The notes under the pieces: model-generated
The model's database searches: none
Told to the model about the DNA's origin: nothing
Seen by the model: the letters and a program-made list of their open reading frames with translations, nothing else
Shown: piece by piece, positions 36,224 to 44,641 of the stretch
Layout: each line of letters opens with the position of its first letter
Numbering within the stretch: the first letter of the stretch is position 1
Position numbers and translations under genes: made by a program
Assembly: GCF_004152865.1 (NCBI RefSeq)
Contig: NZ_SEOO01000007.1
Coordinates: 80,894 to 144,893, forward strand
Length of the DNA stretch: 64,000 nt
Direction: 5' to 3'
Origin: Sphingobium cupriresistens
GTDB lineage: Bacteria > Pseudomonadota > Alphaproteobacteria > Sphingomonadales > Sphingomonadaceae

Positions 36224-36826
36224 TCAGGCCGCCTGCGCCTTGAGCCCGCCTATATAATCCTGCACCGTGGCGATGCCCATTTCATGCGCCACCACCAGGC
36301 TTTCCAGATGTTCGCGGCTGTTCACCAGCCCCTTGGACAGGATCGTGCCTTCCTCGTTCAGCAGCACCGCGAAGGGCAGCTTGGCGACCTGGTAGGCCTG
36401 ACCCACTTCGGGTCCGTTCAGGAAGGGATGACCCTCCAACCCATGTTGCGCGATCATCGCGCGCTGGGCGCCGACATCATCATCGCCCACGAAGGTCAGC
36501 GCCACGCGCTCGGCGCGGGCGAAGCTGGTCGCCATCGGGATCACCGCCTTGCAGAGCGGGCATTGGGCCGAGACGAACAGCAGCAGCCGCAACGTCACGC
36601 CATGGGCATGGCCGCCGACGCTGACCGACTGGCCATCGAGCGTGGTAGCCGGGACCGCGCCGATCGCGCCGCCGACCGCCGGGCCGCCACTGGTGGCGAG
36701 CGCGCCGGCGGGGGCCACGCGGATGTGCAGCACGCCGACCTGTCGCGCCAGCGCCAGCAGCGCGACGACAAGGCCGATAATGATGATCCAGGACAGGATC
36801 TGGGAGACGATCAGCGAGGTCAGCAT
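36224..36826 (-). CDS. aauD: MauD/AauD-like thioredoxin-fold maturation protein
   Basis: A 200-residue protein with one N-terminal membrane helix (SQILSWIIIIGLVVALLALA) and a periplasmic thioredoxin-like domain whose redox motif is CPLC (residues 89-92) in FVSAQCPLCKAVIP. MauD is needed for correct disulfides and stability of the light chain, which here has many Cys. The start at 36826 lies two bases after the AauE stop and has GGAG upstream in the aauE end. It belongs to the same operon. Confidence 0.9.
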   Translation of the reverse strand: MLTSLIVSQILSWIIIIGLVVALLALARQVGVLHIRVAPAGALATSGGPAVGGAIGAVPATTLDGQSVSVGGHAHGVTLRLLLFVSAQCPLCKAVIPMATSFARAERVALTFVGDDDVGAQRAMIAQHGLEGHPFLNGPEVGQAYQVAKLPFAVLLNEEGTILSKGLVNSREHLESLVVAHEMGIATVQDYIGGLKAQAA

Positions 36827-36828
36827 GG

Positions 36829-37365
36829 TTATCTCCGATGGGCGGGCGACGCAGCGAGCGCGGCCAGCGACTGGAAGAGCAGGCAGAGGAGCGCGATGGC
36901 GACGCCGGCGGCAAGCGCCGTGGCAAGGTCGATCGCGCCGAAGGCGGGCGGGGCGGGCAGGCGCAGCGCCAGAAATGCGGCTAGCGCGCCGTTGCGGATC
37001 ACCAGCGGCCAGCCGATCGCATGGCGCAGCGCGCCATGGCCGCAGCCGCAATCGATATGGCCGCGCCCGCGCGCAATGTTGATCGCCATCGCCGCGGCGA
37101 ACAGCAGCAGCAGCGCCATGCCCAGCAGTTGCGGCAACGGACGCAGGCCGACCAGCAACGCCGCGCCGGTGGCGACCTCCACCACGGGCAGCAGCCGCGC
37201 TGCGGGGACGATCAGCCGCCGGGGCAGCAGGCGATAATTGGCGATGACGCCGGGCAGCAGCACGCGATGGCGCCACTGGTCGATGCCCGCGACCAGGAAG
37301 AACAGGCCGACGGCGATCGAGGCGGCGAGGCCTGACAGGGCCAGCAACTGCTCCGCCAAGGCCAT
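36829..37365 (-). CDS. aauE: MauE/AauE-like integral membrane maturation protein
   Basis: A 178-residue DoxX/MauE-type protein with four or five membrane helices and a Cys pair in HIDCGCGHG, consistent with electron delivery to the AauD thioredoxin-like partner. The typical WRHRVLLPG and YRLLP segments are seen. It begins two bases after the heavy-chain stop. In the mau system MauE and MauD act together for light-chain biogenesis. Confidence 0.88.
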   Translation of the reverse strand: MALAEQLLALSGLAASIAVGLFFLVAGIDQWRHRVLLPGVIANYRLLPRRLIVPAARLLPVVEVATGAALLVGLRPLPQLLGMALLLLFAAAMAINIARGRGHIDCGCGHGALRHAIGWPLVIRNGALAAFLALRLPAPPAFGAIDLATALAAGVAIALLCLLFQSLAALAASPAHRR

Positions 37366-37367
37366 GG

Positions 37368-38543
37368 TCAGGACGGCTCCAGCACGGTGATGATGCCGCC
37401 GCCAGCCTTTTCGATCTTGTGCTTTTCCTCGCCGGTGGCGACGTCCATCACATGGACTTCACCCTTTTCGCCGTTCATGTAGAGCAGCGGCTTGTCGGTC
37501 TGGGACACTTCGATATTGTTCATCGGCTCTTCGAGCACGAAGCGCTTGACCACCTTCTGCGCGGCGACATCGACCTGCCACACTTCGTCGCCCGACGCCT
37601 TGTGCGACCAATATTCGCCCTTGTGCATCAGCACGAACAACATGCCGGTCGCGCGGTGCAGCGCCATCGGCTGGCGGCCGCCCGGATACCAGTTGACGTC
37701 GAGCGGCTTGGCGTCGCCGACGCGGATGCCGGCTGCCGCCTGGATCGAGAAGGGCGCGGACACGGTCGGCGTCGCGCTGATTTTCGCGGTGTAGATCTGG
37801 CCGGTATAGGTCAGGAAGGTGGTCTGCTTCTTGATCCGGTCATAGGCGAAATTGTCGAAGATCGGATCGTCGCTCGCGGCGAAGAAGGGGGCCGTGTGGG
37901 TGATGTCCGCCTTCGTCCCCTTGATCGCCACGGTGGCGATCGATCCGTCGGAACAGAGCGCCGAGAAGCCGACGCCCGGATTGGGCATCAGGCTGGCGCA
38001 GCCGGGCAGTTCGATCGCGGTGATCAGCTTGCGCTTGGCCAGGTCGACGATATTCACACCCGACGTCGGGCTGAAATCATAGACATAACCGGTCTTGCCA
38101 TCGTCGCTGATGATGAAATTATTCTTGCGCGATCCGATCAGCAGGCGACCCGGCATCGCGATTTCCGTGACCAGGTTCAGCGTCTTGCTGTCATAGACGG
38201 TGACCATGTCCTGCCGCGTGCCACGGTCGTTTTTCGACCAGATGGTTTCGGCGACATAATAATATTTGCCGGCCGGATCGATCGCCATGTCGGCGAGTCG
38301 CCGGGTTTCGACCATGCCCTTCATCTTGCCGCTTTCGCCGTCGAAGATGCTGGTGCCCGGCATGTCCCATCCGCCGTCGACAAAGAACCATGTCGGCTTG
38401 GGCGGATCGATGGTCAACGTATCGGATTCTTCGGGTTCGACCGAAGCCTTTGTATCGGCCGGTGCGGCCTGCGCCAAGGCGGCGCTGGCGAGCAGCGATC
38501 CGCAGAGGGCGGCGGCGAATATCCTGAAACTCGTCTTCGACAT
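37368..38543 (-). CDS. aauB: TTQ amine dehydrogenase heavy chain (AauB/MauB)
   Basis: A 391-residue exported subunit with a signal peptide (MSKTSFRIFAAALCGSLLASAALAQA), then a seven-bladed beta propeller with repeated strand motifs (VTVYDSKTLNLVTEI, NNFIISDDGKTGYVYDFSPTSGVNIVDL, FVLMHKGEYWSHKASGDEVWQVDV, LLYMNGEKGEVHVMDVATGEE). It builds the substrate pocket with the light chain. The ATG at 38543 is used because the frame before it opens with TTG and is not conserved. First gene of the operon aauBEDA-cytochrome. A TetR gene is upstream. Confidence 0.92.
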   Translation of the reverse strand: MSKTSFRIFAAALCGSLLASAALAQAAPADTKASVEPEESDTLTIDPPKPTWFFVDGGWDMPGTSIFDGESGKMKGMVETRRLADMAIDPAGKYYYVAETIWSKNDRGTRQDMVTVYDSKTLNLVTEIAMPGRLLIGSRKNNFIISDDGKTGYVYDFSPTSGVNIVDLAKRKLITAIELPGCASLMPNPGVGFSALCSDGSIATVAIKGTKADITHTAPFFAASDDPIFDNFAYDRIKKQTTFLTYTGQIYTAKISATPTVSAPFSIQAAAGIRVGDAKPLDVNWYPGGRQPMALHRATGMLFVLMHKGEYWSHKASGDEVWQVDVAAQKVVKRFVLEEPMNNIEVSQTDKPLLYMNGEKGEVHVMDVATGEEKHKIEKAGGGIITVLEPS

Positions 38544-38662
38544 GCTGGCTGATCCCCCTGATCCCTGCTGCGCCGGGGACAAGGTTTGACGGCTGTCCAG
38601 ATTTGGTCAAGGGGTCGAAATGACGTGGCGACAAATAAATGTTGCGGCGCAGCGTTTTGTTA

Positions 38663-39334
38663 TCAGGCCAGTTCGGGTTCGCGGGCCGGAGCGAGAGCGG
38701 CGATGTCCGCCGATGTCGCGTTGCGGGCCAGCGCCACCAGCGACTGGACGGCGAGCGCGGTGAAGGCGGGCATCTTGTCGGCCCAGGGCTTGCCATGGCC
38801 CAGGAAGGGCGTGGCGCCCTCCATCGTCGCGCTGATGAACAGGGCGACGGTGCGGACGTCGTCGGGCGACAGCGTCGGATTGATCGCGGCGACATGGTCG
38901 CCGATCACGCCATGGACCCGATCGTAGAAAGCCTTGACCCGGTCGGCCACGAAGGGGTTGTGATTGGCCAGCGCCCATAATTCGGTGAACAAATGGGTGG
39001 TGCGCTTCGACCCGATATCGTCGAGGCACAGGATGATGACCAGCTTCAGCCGTTCTTCGGCGGTCAGGCCGGGTTTGTGCACGACGGCGTCGAGCAGCTT
39101 GCCATAGCTGTCGACCAGCTCGTCCAGAAGCACCTGGATCAGCATTTCCTTGCGGGGAAAATGATAGCTGACATTGCCCACCTTCATGTCGCAGCGCGCG
39201 GCGATGCGGCGGATGGTGAAGGCATCCGCCCCTTCGTCGATCAGCACGTCCATCGCCGCCTTGAGTATGGCGTCGACCGTTTCGGTGCCGCGAGCATAAA
39301 TGCCGGGACGGGAAGGGGGGCGTAACTGCGTCAT
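38663..39334 (-). CDS. TetR-family transcriptional regulator
   Basis: A 223-residue regulator with the TetR helix-turn-helix (AILKAAMDVLIDEGADAFTIRRIAARCDMKVGNVSYHF) and a C-terminal ligand domain. It is on the same strand directly upstream of the aau operon with 119 bases between, so it probably regulates it. A 15-bp GGGATG-TAT-CATCCC palindrome sits 13 bases before its start and may be its autoregulatory site. The ligand could be the amine, but there is no direct evidence. Confidence 0.88.
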   Translation of the reverse strand: MTQLRPPSRPGIYARGTETVDAILKAAMDVLIDEGADAFTIRRIAARCDMKVGNVSYHFPRKEMLIQVLLDELVDSYGKLLDAVVHKPGLTAEERLKLVIILCLDDIGSKRTTHLFTELWALANHNPFVADRVKAFYDRVHGVIGDHVAAINPTLSPDDVRTVALFISATMEGATPFLGHGKPWADKMPAFTALAVQSLVALARNATSADIAALAPAREPELA

Positions 39335-39346
39335 TTAACTTATTTC

Positions 39347-39361
39347 GGGATGTATCATCCC
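39347..39361. promoter_or_regulatory. Candidate TetR operator (GGGATG-TAT-CATCCC)
   Basis: A perfect 6-base dyad with a 3-base centre 13-27 bases upstream of the TetR start. The size is normal for a TetR half-site pair. No second copy was noticed near aauB. Confidence 0.45.
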
Positions 39362-39423
39362 TTTCCTGTGCTGACCAGAGAAGATGGACCGGCCATGGAG
39401 GGTTTGGCCCGGTGCTTCGTCCT

Positions 39424-41448
39424 TTACTCTTCAAACAATTTAAATTCCGCCAGACGGGTCGCCTTGCCATTTGGCTGTGTAAAGAGAAGGCGGATCTTGC
39501 TGGTGCGCAGCCGCGGCCAGCGGGCGTCGGTGACGCCATTGGCGACCGGGCTGCCCCTGGGCGTTGCTATATCGCGCCAGTCGCCATCGACCCAGGCCTG
39601 GAGCCGGTAGCTTTGGGGAACCGCGAAACCCTTCCCGTCGGCGAAGAAAGCGAGTTCGGCGCGGACGAGGGCGACCGGATTGCCCAGGTCGATGGCATAC
39701 CATTGAGCGGCCGGGGACGACGCCGACGACCAGCCGTTCGGCAGTTCTGGGAAGAACCATGTCCGCCCGTCGATCGCGTCGTGGATATTTTCGGCGTCGC
39801 TGTTGCTGGAGGCCGACCCGATCGGGAACTGGCCGCGCACCAGTTGCACCGCGCGGTTGATCGGGCGGGCGATGGCCGGGGTGGCGGCGCGCGCGACCGG
39901 GATTTCGACGCGGCCCAGCCTGTCGCGGCGGGCGACTTCCTTGCCATCCACTTCGATCGACAGGCCCTTGCCACGTTTGTAATGGCTGCCGTTGTCGTCC
40001 CATGTCACCGCGATCTTGTGGCCATGATAGGGCACGTCCTGCACCCGGAACCAGGCGAGGGCCTGACTGTCGGCCGCATCGGGCAGCAGCGGGTTCACCT
40101 CCAGCATATCGTCGGCGCGGGGGCGGATGCCGACCAGGCCAGTCAGGATCAGGTCATTGAAGCCGGAATGGAAATAATGGTGGCTGCGGTCGAGGCCGAC
40201 GATCGGCTTGCCGGTTTCGGGGTGGTAATCCTCCTCGATGTCGAGGCGGCTTCCCTGATAGTGAAGCGCGGCATATTGGCGCAGCAGGCGCATATAGGCG
40301 CTGCGGGTGATGGGGCCAGTCGCCCTGGCATGGTCCAGCAGGTTGGCCATGCCGTGTAGTATCTGCGTGGTCTGATAGGGCCAGACCGGGCCGTTCCATT
40401 GGCATTCCGGGGCGGCGCCCAGGTAGCGATATTGCTGCATATAATATTCGTAGCTGGCCTCTACCGTGCGCATCCCCGCCTTGCCGGCGAGCGAGGCGGG
40501 GTCGAGCAGATGCGCCCAGGCGGCGGCATAGTGCGCGTTGTCGGGCACCAAGTCGAACATCCAGGGGAGATAGCCGACCAGCTCGCGGTTGCGGATCGGT
40601 TGCCAGTAGTTGACATGCTCATTCTTGCGCGACTGGTGGCGGTCGATGAAATGGGCGAGTTTTTCGCTCCACAGGTCGGCCAGCACGCGCTTTTGCAGGG
40701 CGTCGGCGCGGGCGGCATAGTCGGCGGCCATGGCTGTATTGCCCGCCATCGTCGCCATTTTGGCGAGCGCGCGGGCGTTTGCGAACATATAGCTGTTGAC
40801 CGAGGGGCGGAAGGCGTCGCCGCCCCTGAACCCGTCCTTGCCGCCCGATGCGTCGATCGAGGAGACGGTATATTCGGTCGCATCGAGCAGCGGTTCGACG
40901 AAATAGAGTCCCTTGTCGAAGTCGTATTTGTCGTCCCAGAGGCGATAGATGTGGTTCATGACGGGCAGATGTTCGATCGCATCCGCGCGGTCGCCGTCTA
41001 CGAGGAAGCGGCCCCAGACGCTGTCGGCCATATGATCGGTGAAGTGGCGATCATTGCCGCCGCTGCGATACATGAAATTGATATAATCGTCGGCGAAGCG
41101 CCGGTCGTTCAGCCAGCGGCCTTCGCCGATATGGAAGCCGCTGGCGTCGTTCAGGCTGGCATAGGGATGGCGTTGCCAATCGACATCGTCGGCAAATTCG
41201 GTGGTGATATAGCCGTCTGCGCCCAGATCGCGCTGATGCGCGCGAAAGACCTGCCAGCGATAATAATAGACCGCGTCGATCGCCGGGTCAGCCGATTCGA
41301 AGAAGGGGATGCGGTCCCGATACCAGGGCGCGTCATTGCCGAAGCGCTGGGCGGTGATGGCGGCCACGTCCATCGCGGGTTGCGGCGGCACCGCGCCGTT
41401 CCCGATGATCGCGGCCCCGGCCAGCAGCAGCATCTTCATGGCGCGCAT
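39424..41448 (-). CDS. MGH1-like glycoside hydrolase with C-terminal discoidin-like domain
   Basis: A 674-residue exported enzyme. After a signal peptide (AMKMLLLAGAAIIGNGAV) there is an (alpha/alpha)6-barrel-like catalytic region, with RRFADDYINFMYRSGG and WNGPVWPYQTTQILHG resembling MGH1/GH63-type glucosidases and related families. Residues from about 555 resemble an F5/8 type C (discoidin) carbohydrate-binding fold (AENIHDAIDGRTWFF, WYAIDLGNPVALVRAELAFF). The substrate is unknown; the locus suggests an arabinose-containing glycan. The start at 41448 has GGGAGG upstream. It follows the TonB receptor, separated by an 18-bp hairpin. Confidence 0.75.
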   Translation of the reverse strand: MRAMKMLLLAGAAIIGNGAVPPQPAMDVAAITAQRFGNDAPWYRDRIPFFESADPAIDAVYYYRWQVFRAHQRDLGADGYITTEFADDVDWQRHPYASLNDASGFHIGEGRWLNDRRFADDYINFMYRSGGNDRHFTDHMADSVWGRFLVDGDRADAIEHLPVMNHIYRLWDDKYDFDKGLYFVEPLLDATEYTVSSIDASGGKDGFRGGDAFRPSVNSYMFANARALAKMATMAGNTAMAADYAARADALQKRVLADLWSEKLAHFIDRHQSRKNEHVNYWQPIRNRELVGYLPWMFDLVPDNAHYAAAWAHLLDPASLAGKAGMRTVEASYEYYMQQYRYLGAAPECQWNGPVWPYQTTQILHGMANLLDHARATGPITRSAYMRLLRQYAALHYQGSRLDIEEDYHPETGKPIVGLDRSHHYFHSGFNDLILTGLVGIRPRADDMLEVNPLLPDAADSQALAWFRVQDVPYHGHKIAVTWDDNGSHYKRGKGLSIEVDGKEVARRDRLGRVEIPVARAATPAIARPINRAVQLVRGQFPIGSASSNSDAENIHDAIDGRTWFFPELPNGWSSASSPAAQWYAIDLGNPVALVRAELAFFADGKGFAVPQSYRLQAWVDGDWRDIATPRGSPVANGVTDARWPRLRTSKIRLLFTQPNGKATRLAEFKLFEE

Positions 41449-41479
41449 CGCATCCTCCCTATCATCCACAAACAAATAT

Positions 41480-41521
41480 GGCGGCCGTATCGGGACTGGA
41501 GAGAGTCCCGATACGGCCGCC
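41480..41521 (-). terminator. Strong 18-bp hairpin between the TonB receptor and the MGH1-like gene
   Basis: Perfect arms GGCGGCCGTATCGGGACT and AGTCCCGATACGGCCGCC with a 6-base loop, followed on the minus strand by ATATTTGTTTG. It may end the receptor transcript or lower expression of the gene downstream. Confidence 0.8.
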
Positions 41522-41564
41522 AATCATGGGACGCGGCGAGGAGACGCCGCATCCCATGGGGCGC

Positions 41565-44393
41565 TTAGTCGAACTTGAAACGGACACCCAGAGCGAAGGT
41601 GCGGTCGATCAGCAGCGTGCTGGAGTTGAACTCGGTCGGGTTGCCGACATCGCCGAACTTGTAATAATCCTGCTGCTTCGCCTTGGTGATGTTTACGGCG
41701 TCGAAAGTGATGCCGATATCTTCGGTCAGGTTCAAGGTAAGCTGGAAGTCCAGGCTCTTTTCCGGGGCGCGCCACACGCCGATCGGGTTCGCAAAAGCGC
41801 GGGCTGCGTTGCCCTGAAGGAAACCCTTGCGCCATATATAGGACAGACGAGCACCGACCGGGCCTTTGTCGTAAGCAAGCGTGGCATTGTAGGACAGTTT
41901 CGACACGCCGAAGAAGGCGGACTTTGTCGTGCCCGTAATTTCGCCTTCATTGTTGACGACCGGAATGGTCTGTTCGGAATCCAGGATCGTCGCGCTGCCG
42001 GTAAAGCCCAGACCATCCAAGAAACGGGGCAGGTAGGACGGGAAGTAGGTCAGCCCCAGTTCCAGGCCCTTCAGCGTGCCGTTGGAGGCGTTGGCCGGAC
42101 GGGTGATGTTGAAAAATTCGGTATAGGTTTCATTGCGCGGCAGATAGTTGTTCGGGACGAACTCCCGCACAGTCAGCGGTACGACCAAGCCGTTGATCTT
42201 ACGCTGGAAGGCGGTGGCGTAGATGGCGCTGTTGCGTTCGAAATACCATTCGATCGCCAGGTCCATATTTTTCGAATGGGTGGCCCGCAGGTTGGCATTG
42301 CCCGCGGAGCCGGTGCCGAATCCGATGCGCGACAGATCGCCCGTCAGCGACAGGTTCGGGTTGAGGTCGCCAAAGGCCGGACGGCGCAGGACTTCGCCAT
42401 AGTTGAAGCGGATGCGCAGATTGTCGGTGATATTGTAGCGCGCGGTAAACGACGGCAGGAATTTCTCCGAGCCGGTCGACACGGTGGTCTGCGCGAAATT
42501 GTTACCGCGGTCGAAATAGTCGTAGAGGGTGTCGATCGCGACGAAGCGCACGCCGCCCTGCAACTGGAGCGGCCGGCCGAAGATTTCCAGCTCGCCATCG
42601 GCCAGTATATAGGCGGCCAGATTGCTTTCGTTGATGCTGAACACGCGGCCGAAGGTCAACTGGTCCGACAGCAGCAGGCCGGGTGCGACAGCACGGTAGA
42701 GCTGACGCACGGCGTCCTTATTCATGCTGCGCGGGTCCGCCAGCACCCAACTGGTCGGGATATCGGCGCGGCCGTCGAAGAAGCCGGTATTGGTGAAGGG
42801 GCTGCCTTCGCCGAAGGCGTCTAGCGTACTGCCCAGGCCACCGGCGCCCTGATCGCGGACATAGCTGTCGGCATCGCGGTTGTCGTAGCGGAAGCCCGCC
42901 TTGATGCGGCGCAGGAAGCCTTCGTCCCACTTATATTCGCCGTCCAGCATCATGGTCAGCGCGCTGCCGGCCGTTTTAGTGCCGCTGTCGAACAGGTTGC
43001 CCACGGTCCACTTGCTGGCGTCGGTCAACACTTCCTGATTGCCGAAGCTGTAGGCGGGCAGGCCGCCGCCGGCGTTGAAATCGACATTCAGGTCGAGCGG
43101 GCCGCGATCGGTGCGGATGGCGAAGAAAGAGGTTTCGTTCTTGCTGTCCTGATAGGCGACGTCCGCCACGATCTTGCCGTTGCTGCCCACGTCCCACTTG
43201 GCGTTCAGAGCATAGACATAGCTGTCGGTGCGGTTGGTCGCCATGTCGCCACTGTTGAAGCCCGCGACCGAACCCATCTGGCGCGACTTGATGATGTTCG
43301 TGCCTTCATACAGTTCAAAGCTGTTGGCGACGTCCGTGGGCAGGTCGCCCCACCAGTCGGCGAAGCTGAAGTGCAGGCTGTTGAAGCTTTCTCCGCGGAA
43401 GCCGGTGTAGAAGACTTCGGCGGTATAGACCGAACTGTCATTGGGTGCCCACTGGAGCGCGGCGTTGATCGAGGGCCGCTCGCGCTTGCCATAGACGTCG
43501 GACGCGATGATCGCGTCACGAGACAGATAATAGGGCGTGTCGACGCCATTGATGTTCAATGTCGAACCCGGCGCGGTCGGTAGGCCCGCGTCGAGGCCGG
43601 GCGTCCAGTTTTCGTTCGTGGCGCCGGGGAAGATGCGCTGCAGCGGCGTAAGACCCGAACCGGCGGTCGGATTTTCCGTCGCGAACGGCACCATGGCGCC
43701 GGCCTGGAGATTCTGATTGCGGAACTGGGCCTTGGTATAGCTGGCGTTGACCAGGAAGCCGATGTCGCCGATGCCGGTTTCCCAGCGGTTGCTGACGAGC
43801 AGCGCCACGTTGGGATTCGCCTTATCCGCCAGTTCCGAATAGATGCCGCGCGCCAGGCCCGAAATGGTGAAGCCTTCGAAATCGAGCGGACGACGGGTCT
43901 GGACGTCGATCTGACCAGCGAGACCGCTTTCCAGTTGGTCGGCCGAGCGGGTCTTGTAGACGTCGACCTGCTTCACGAGGTTCGCGGAAATATCCTGCAA
44001 CGCGAAAGACGTGCCCGCGGCGGTGAAGATGTTGCGGCCGTTGAGCGTGGTCAGCGGATCAGTCAGGCCGCGGATAGAGATGGTGGCGGCTTCGCCACCC
44101 GCCCGATCGGTGACCTGAATGCCGGTGACGCGCTGGAGCGCTTCGACGACATTGTTGTCGGGCAGCTTGCCGACGTCTTCCGATACGATCGAATCGACGA
44201 TCTGGGTCGAATTTTTGCGGACGTTCAATGCGCCGACGATCGAGGCGCGGACGCCAGTGACGACGATGTCGGCGGCTTCGTCATCGGCCGCCGGCGGCGC
44301 GACGGAAGCTGGGGCGGTCTGGGCGTGGGCGGCGCCCGCCAGCATCAGCGCGAACATGGACGCGGAACCCAGTGCAATCGGCTTGATAGCCAT
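41565..44393 (-). CDS. TonB-dependent receptor of the arabinan locus
   Basis: A 942-residue receptor with a signal peptide (KPIALGSASMFALMLAGAAHA), a TonB box-like DIVVTGVRASIVGALNVRKNSTQIVDSI and plug (EDVGKLPDNNVVEALQRVTGIQ), then a long barrel ending in TFALGVRFKFD. The form with VRASIVGAL and KNSTQIVD is the large family of sphingomonad/Xanthomonas carbohydrate receptors. The locus argues for arabino-oligosaccharides. The ATG at 44393 has GGAGG upstream. Two tandem copies of the 15-bp operator lie at 44434-44464, 41-71 bases upstream of the start. Confidence 0.92.
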   Translation of the reverse strand: MAIKPIALGSASMFALMLAGAAHAQTAPASVAPPAADDEAADIVVTGVRASIVGALNVRKNSTQIVDSIVSEDVGKLPDNNVVEALQRVTGIQVTDRAGGEAATISIRGLTDPLTTLNGRNIFTAAGTSFALQDISANLVKQVDVYKTRSADQLESGLAGQIDVQTRRPLDFEGFTISGLARGIYSELADKANPNVALLVSNRWETGIGDIGFLVNASYTKAQFRNQNLQAGAMVPFATENPTAGSGLTPLQRIFPGATNENWTPGLDAGLPTAPGSTLNINGVDTPYYLSRDAIIASDVYGKRERPSINAALQWAPNDSSVYTAEVFYTGFRGESFNSLHFSFADWWGDLPTDVANSFELYEGTNIIKSRQMGSVAGFNSGDMATNRTDSYVYALNAKWDVGSNGKIVADVAYQDSKNETSFFAIRTDRGPLDLNVDFNAGGGLPAYSFGNQEVLTDASKWTVGNLFDSGTKTAGSALTMMLDGEYKWDEGFLRRIKAGFRYDNRDADSYVRDQGAGGLGSTLDAFGEGSPFTNTGFFDGRADIPTSWVLADPRSMNKDAVRQLYRAVAPGLLLSDQLTFGRVFSINESNLAAYILADGELEIFGRPLQLQGGVRFVAIDTLYDYFDRGNNFAQTTVSTGSEKFLPSFTARYNITDNLRIRFNYGEVLRRPAFGDLNPNLSLTGDLSRIGFGTGSAGNANLRATHSKNMDLAIEWYFERNSAIYATAFQRKINGLVVPLTVREFVPNNYLPRNETYTEFFNITRPANASNGTLKGLELGLTYFPSYLPRFLDGLGFTGSATILDSEQTIPVVNNEGEITGTTKSAFFGVSKLSYNATLAYDKGPVGARLSYIWRKGFLQGNAARAFANPIGVWRAPEKSLDFQLTLNLTEDIGITFDAVNITKAKQQDYYKFGDVGNPTEFNSSTLLIDRTFALGVRFKFD

Positions 44394-44433
44394 TTCAAAA
44401 TCCTCCCCTGGCGCTGGCCATCGGCCATGCATG

Positions 44434-44464
44434 AATTACTCTGACTAATTATTGCTCCGACAAA
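44434..44464. promoter_or_regulatory. Tandem pair of 15-bp GntR operators upstream of the TonB receptor
   Basis: AATTACTCTGACTAA (44434-44448) and TATTGCTCCGACAAA (44450-44464), 16 bases apart. These match the elements at 46088, 50839 and 53152. Confidence 0.65.
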
Positions 44465-44580
44465 TGAATCGCAAGCGGAATTTTGCAGTTCATTGCAGGG
44501 AAATTTCAGGGATGTGATATTATTGCCGCACAGCAGGGTTGCGCGGTTTTCCGGTATGTTTCCGTAAGGGTATGAATTGA

Positions 44581-44613
44581 AAAAGGGCGCCTCGCTTGTC
44601 GCGGGGCGCCCTT
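44581..44613 (-). terminator. Terminator after the first GH43 gene
   Basis: A 13-bp stem (AAGGGCGCCTCGC / GCGGGGCGCCCTT, one wobble), loop TTGTC, with an A run on the plus strand giving T residues on the minus transcript. It sits 29 bases beyond the GH43 stop. Confidence 0.85.
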
Positions 44614-44641
44614 GGGCCATTGAATAGTCAGACTTATGCTG

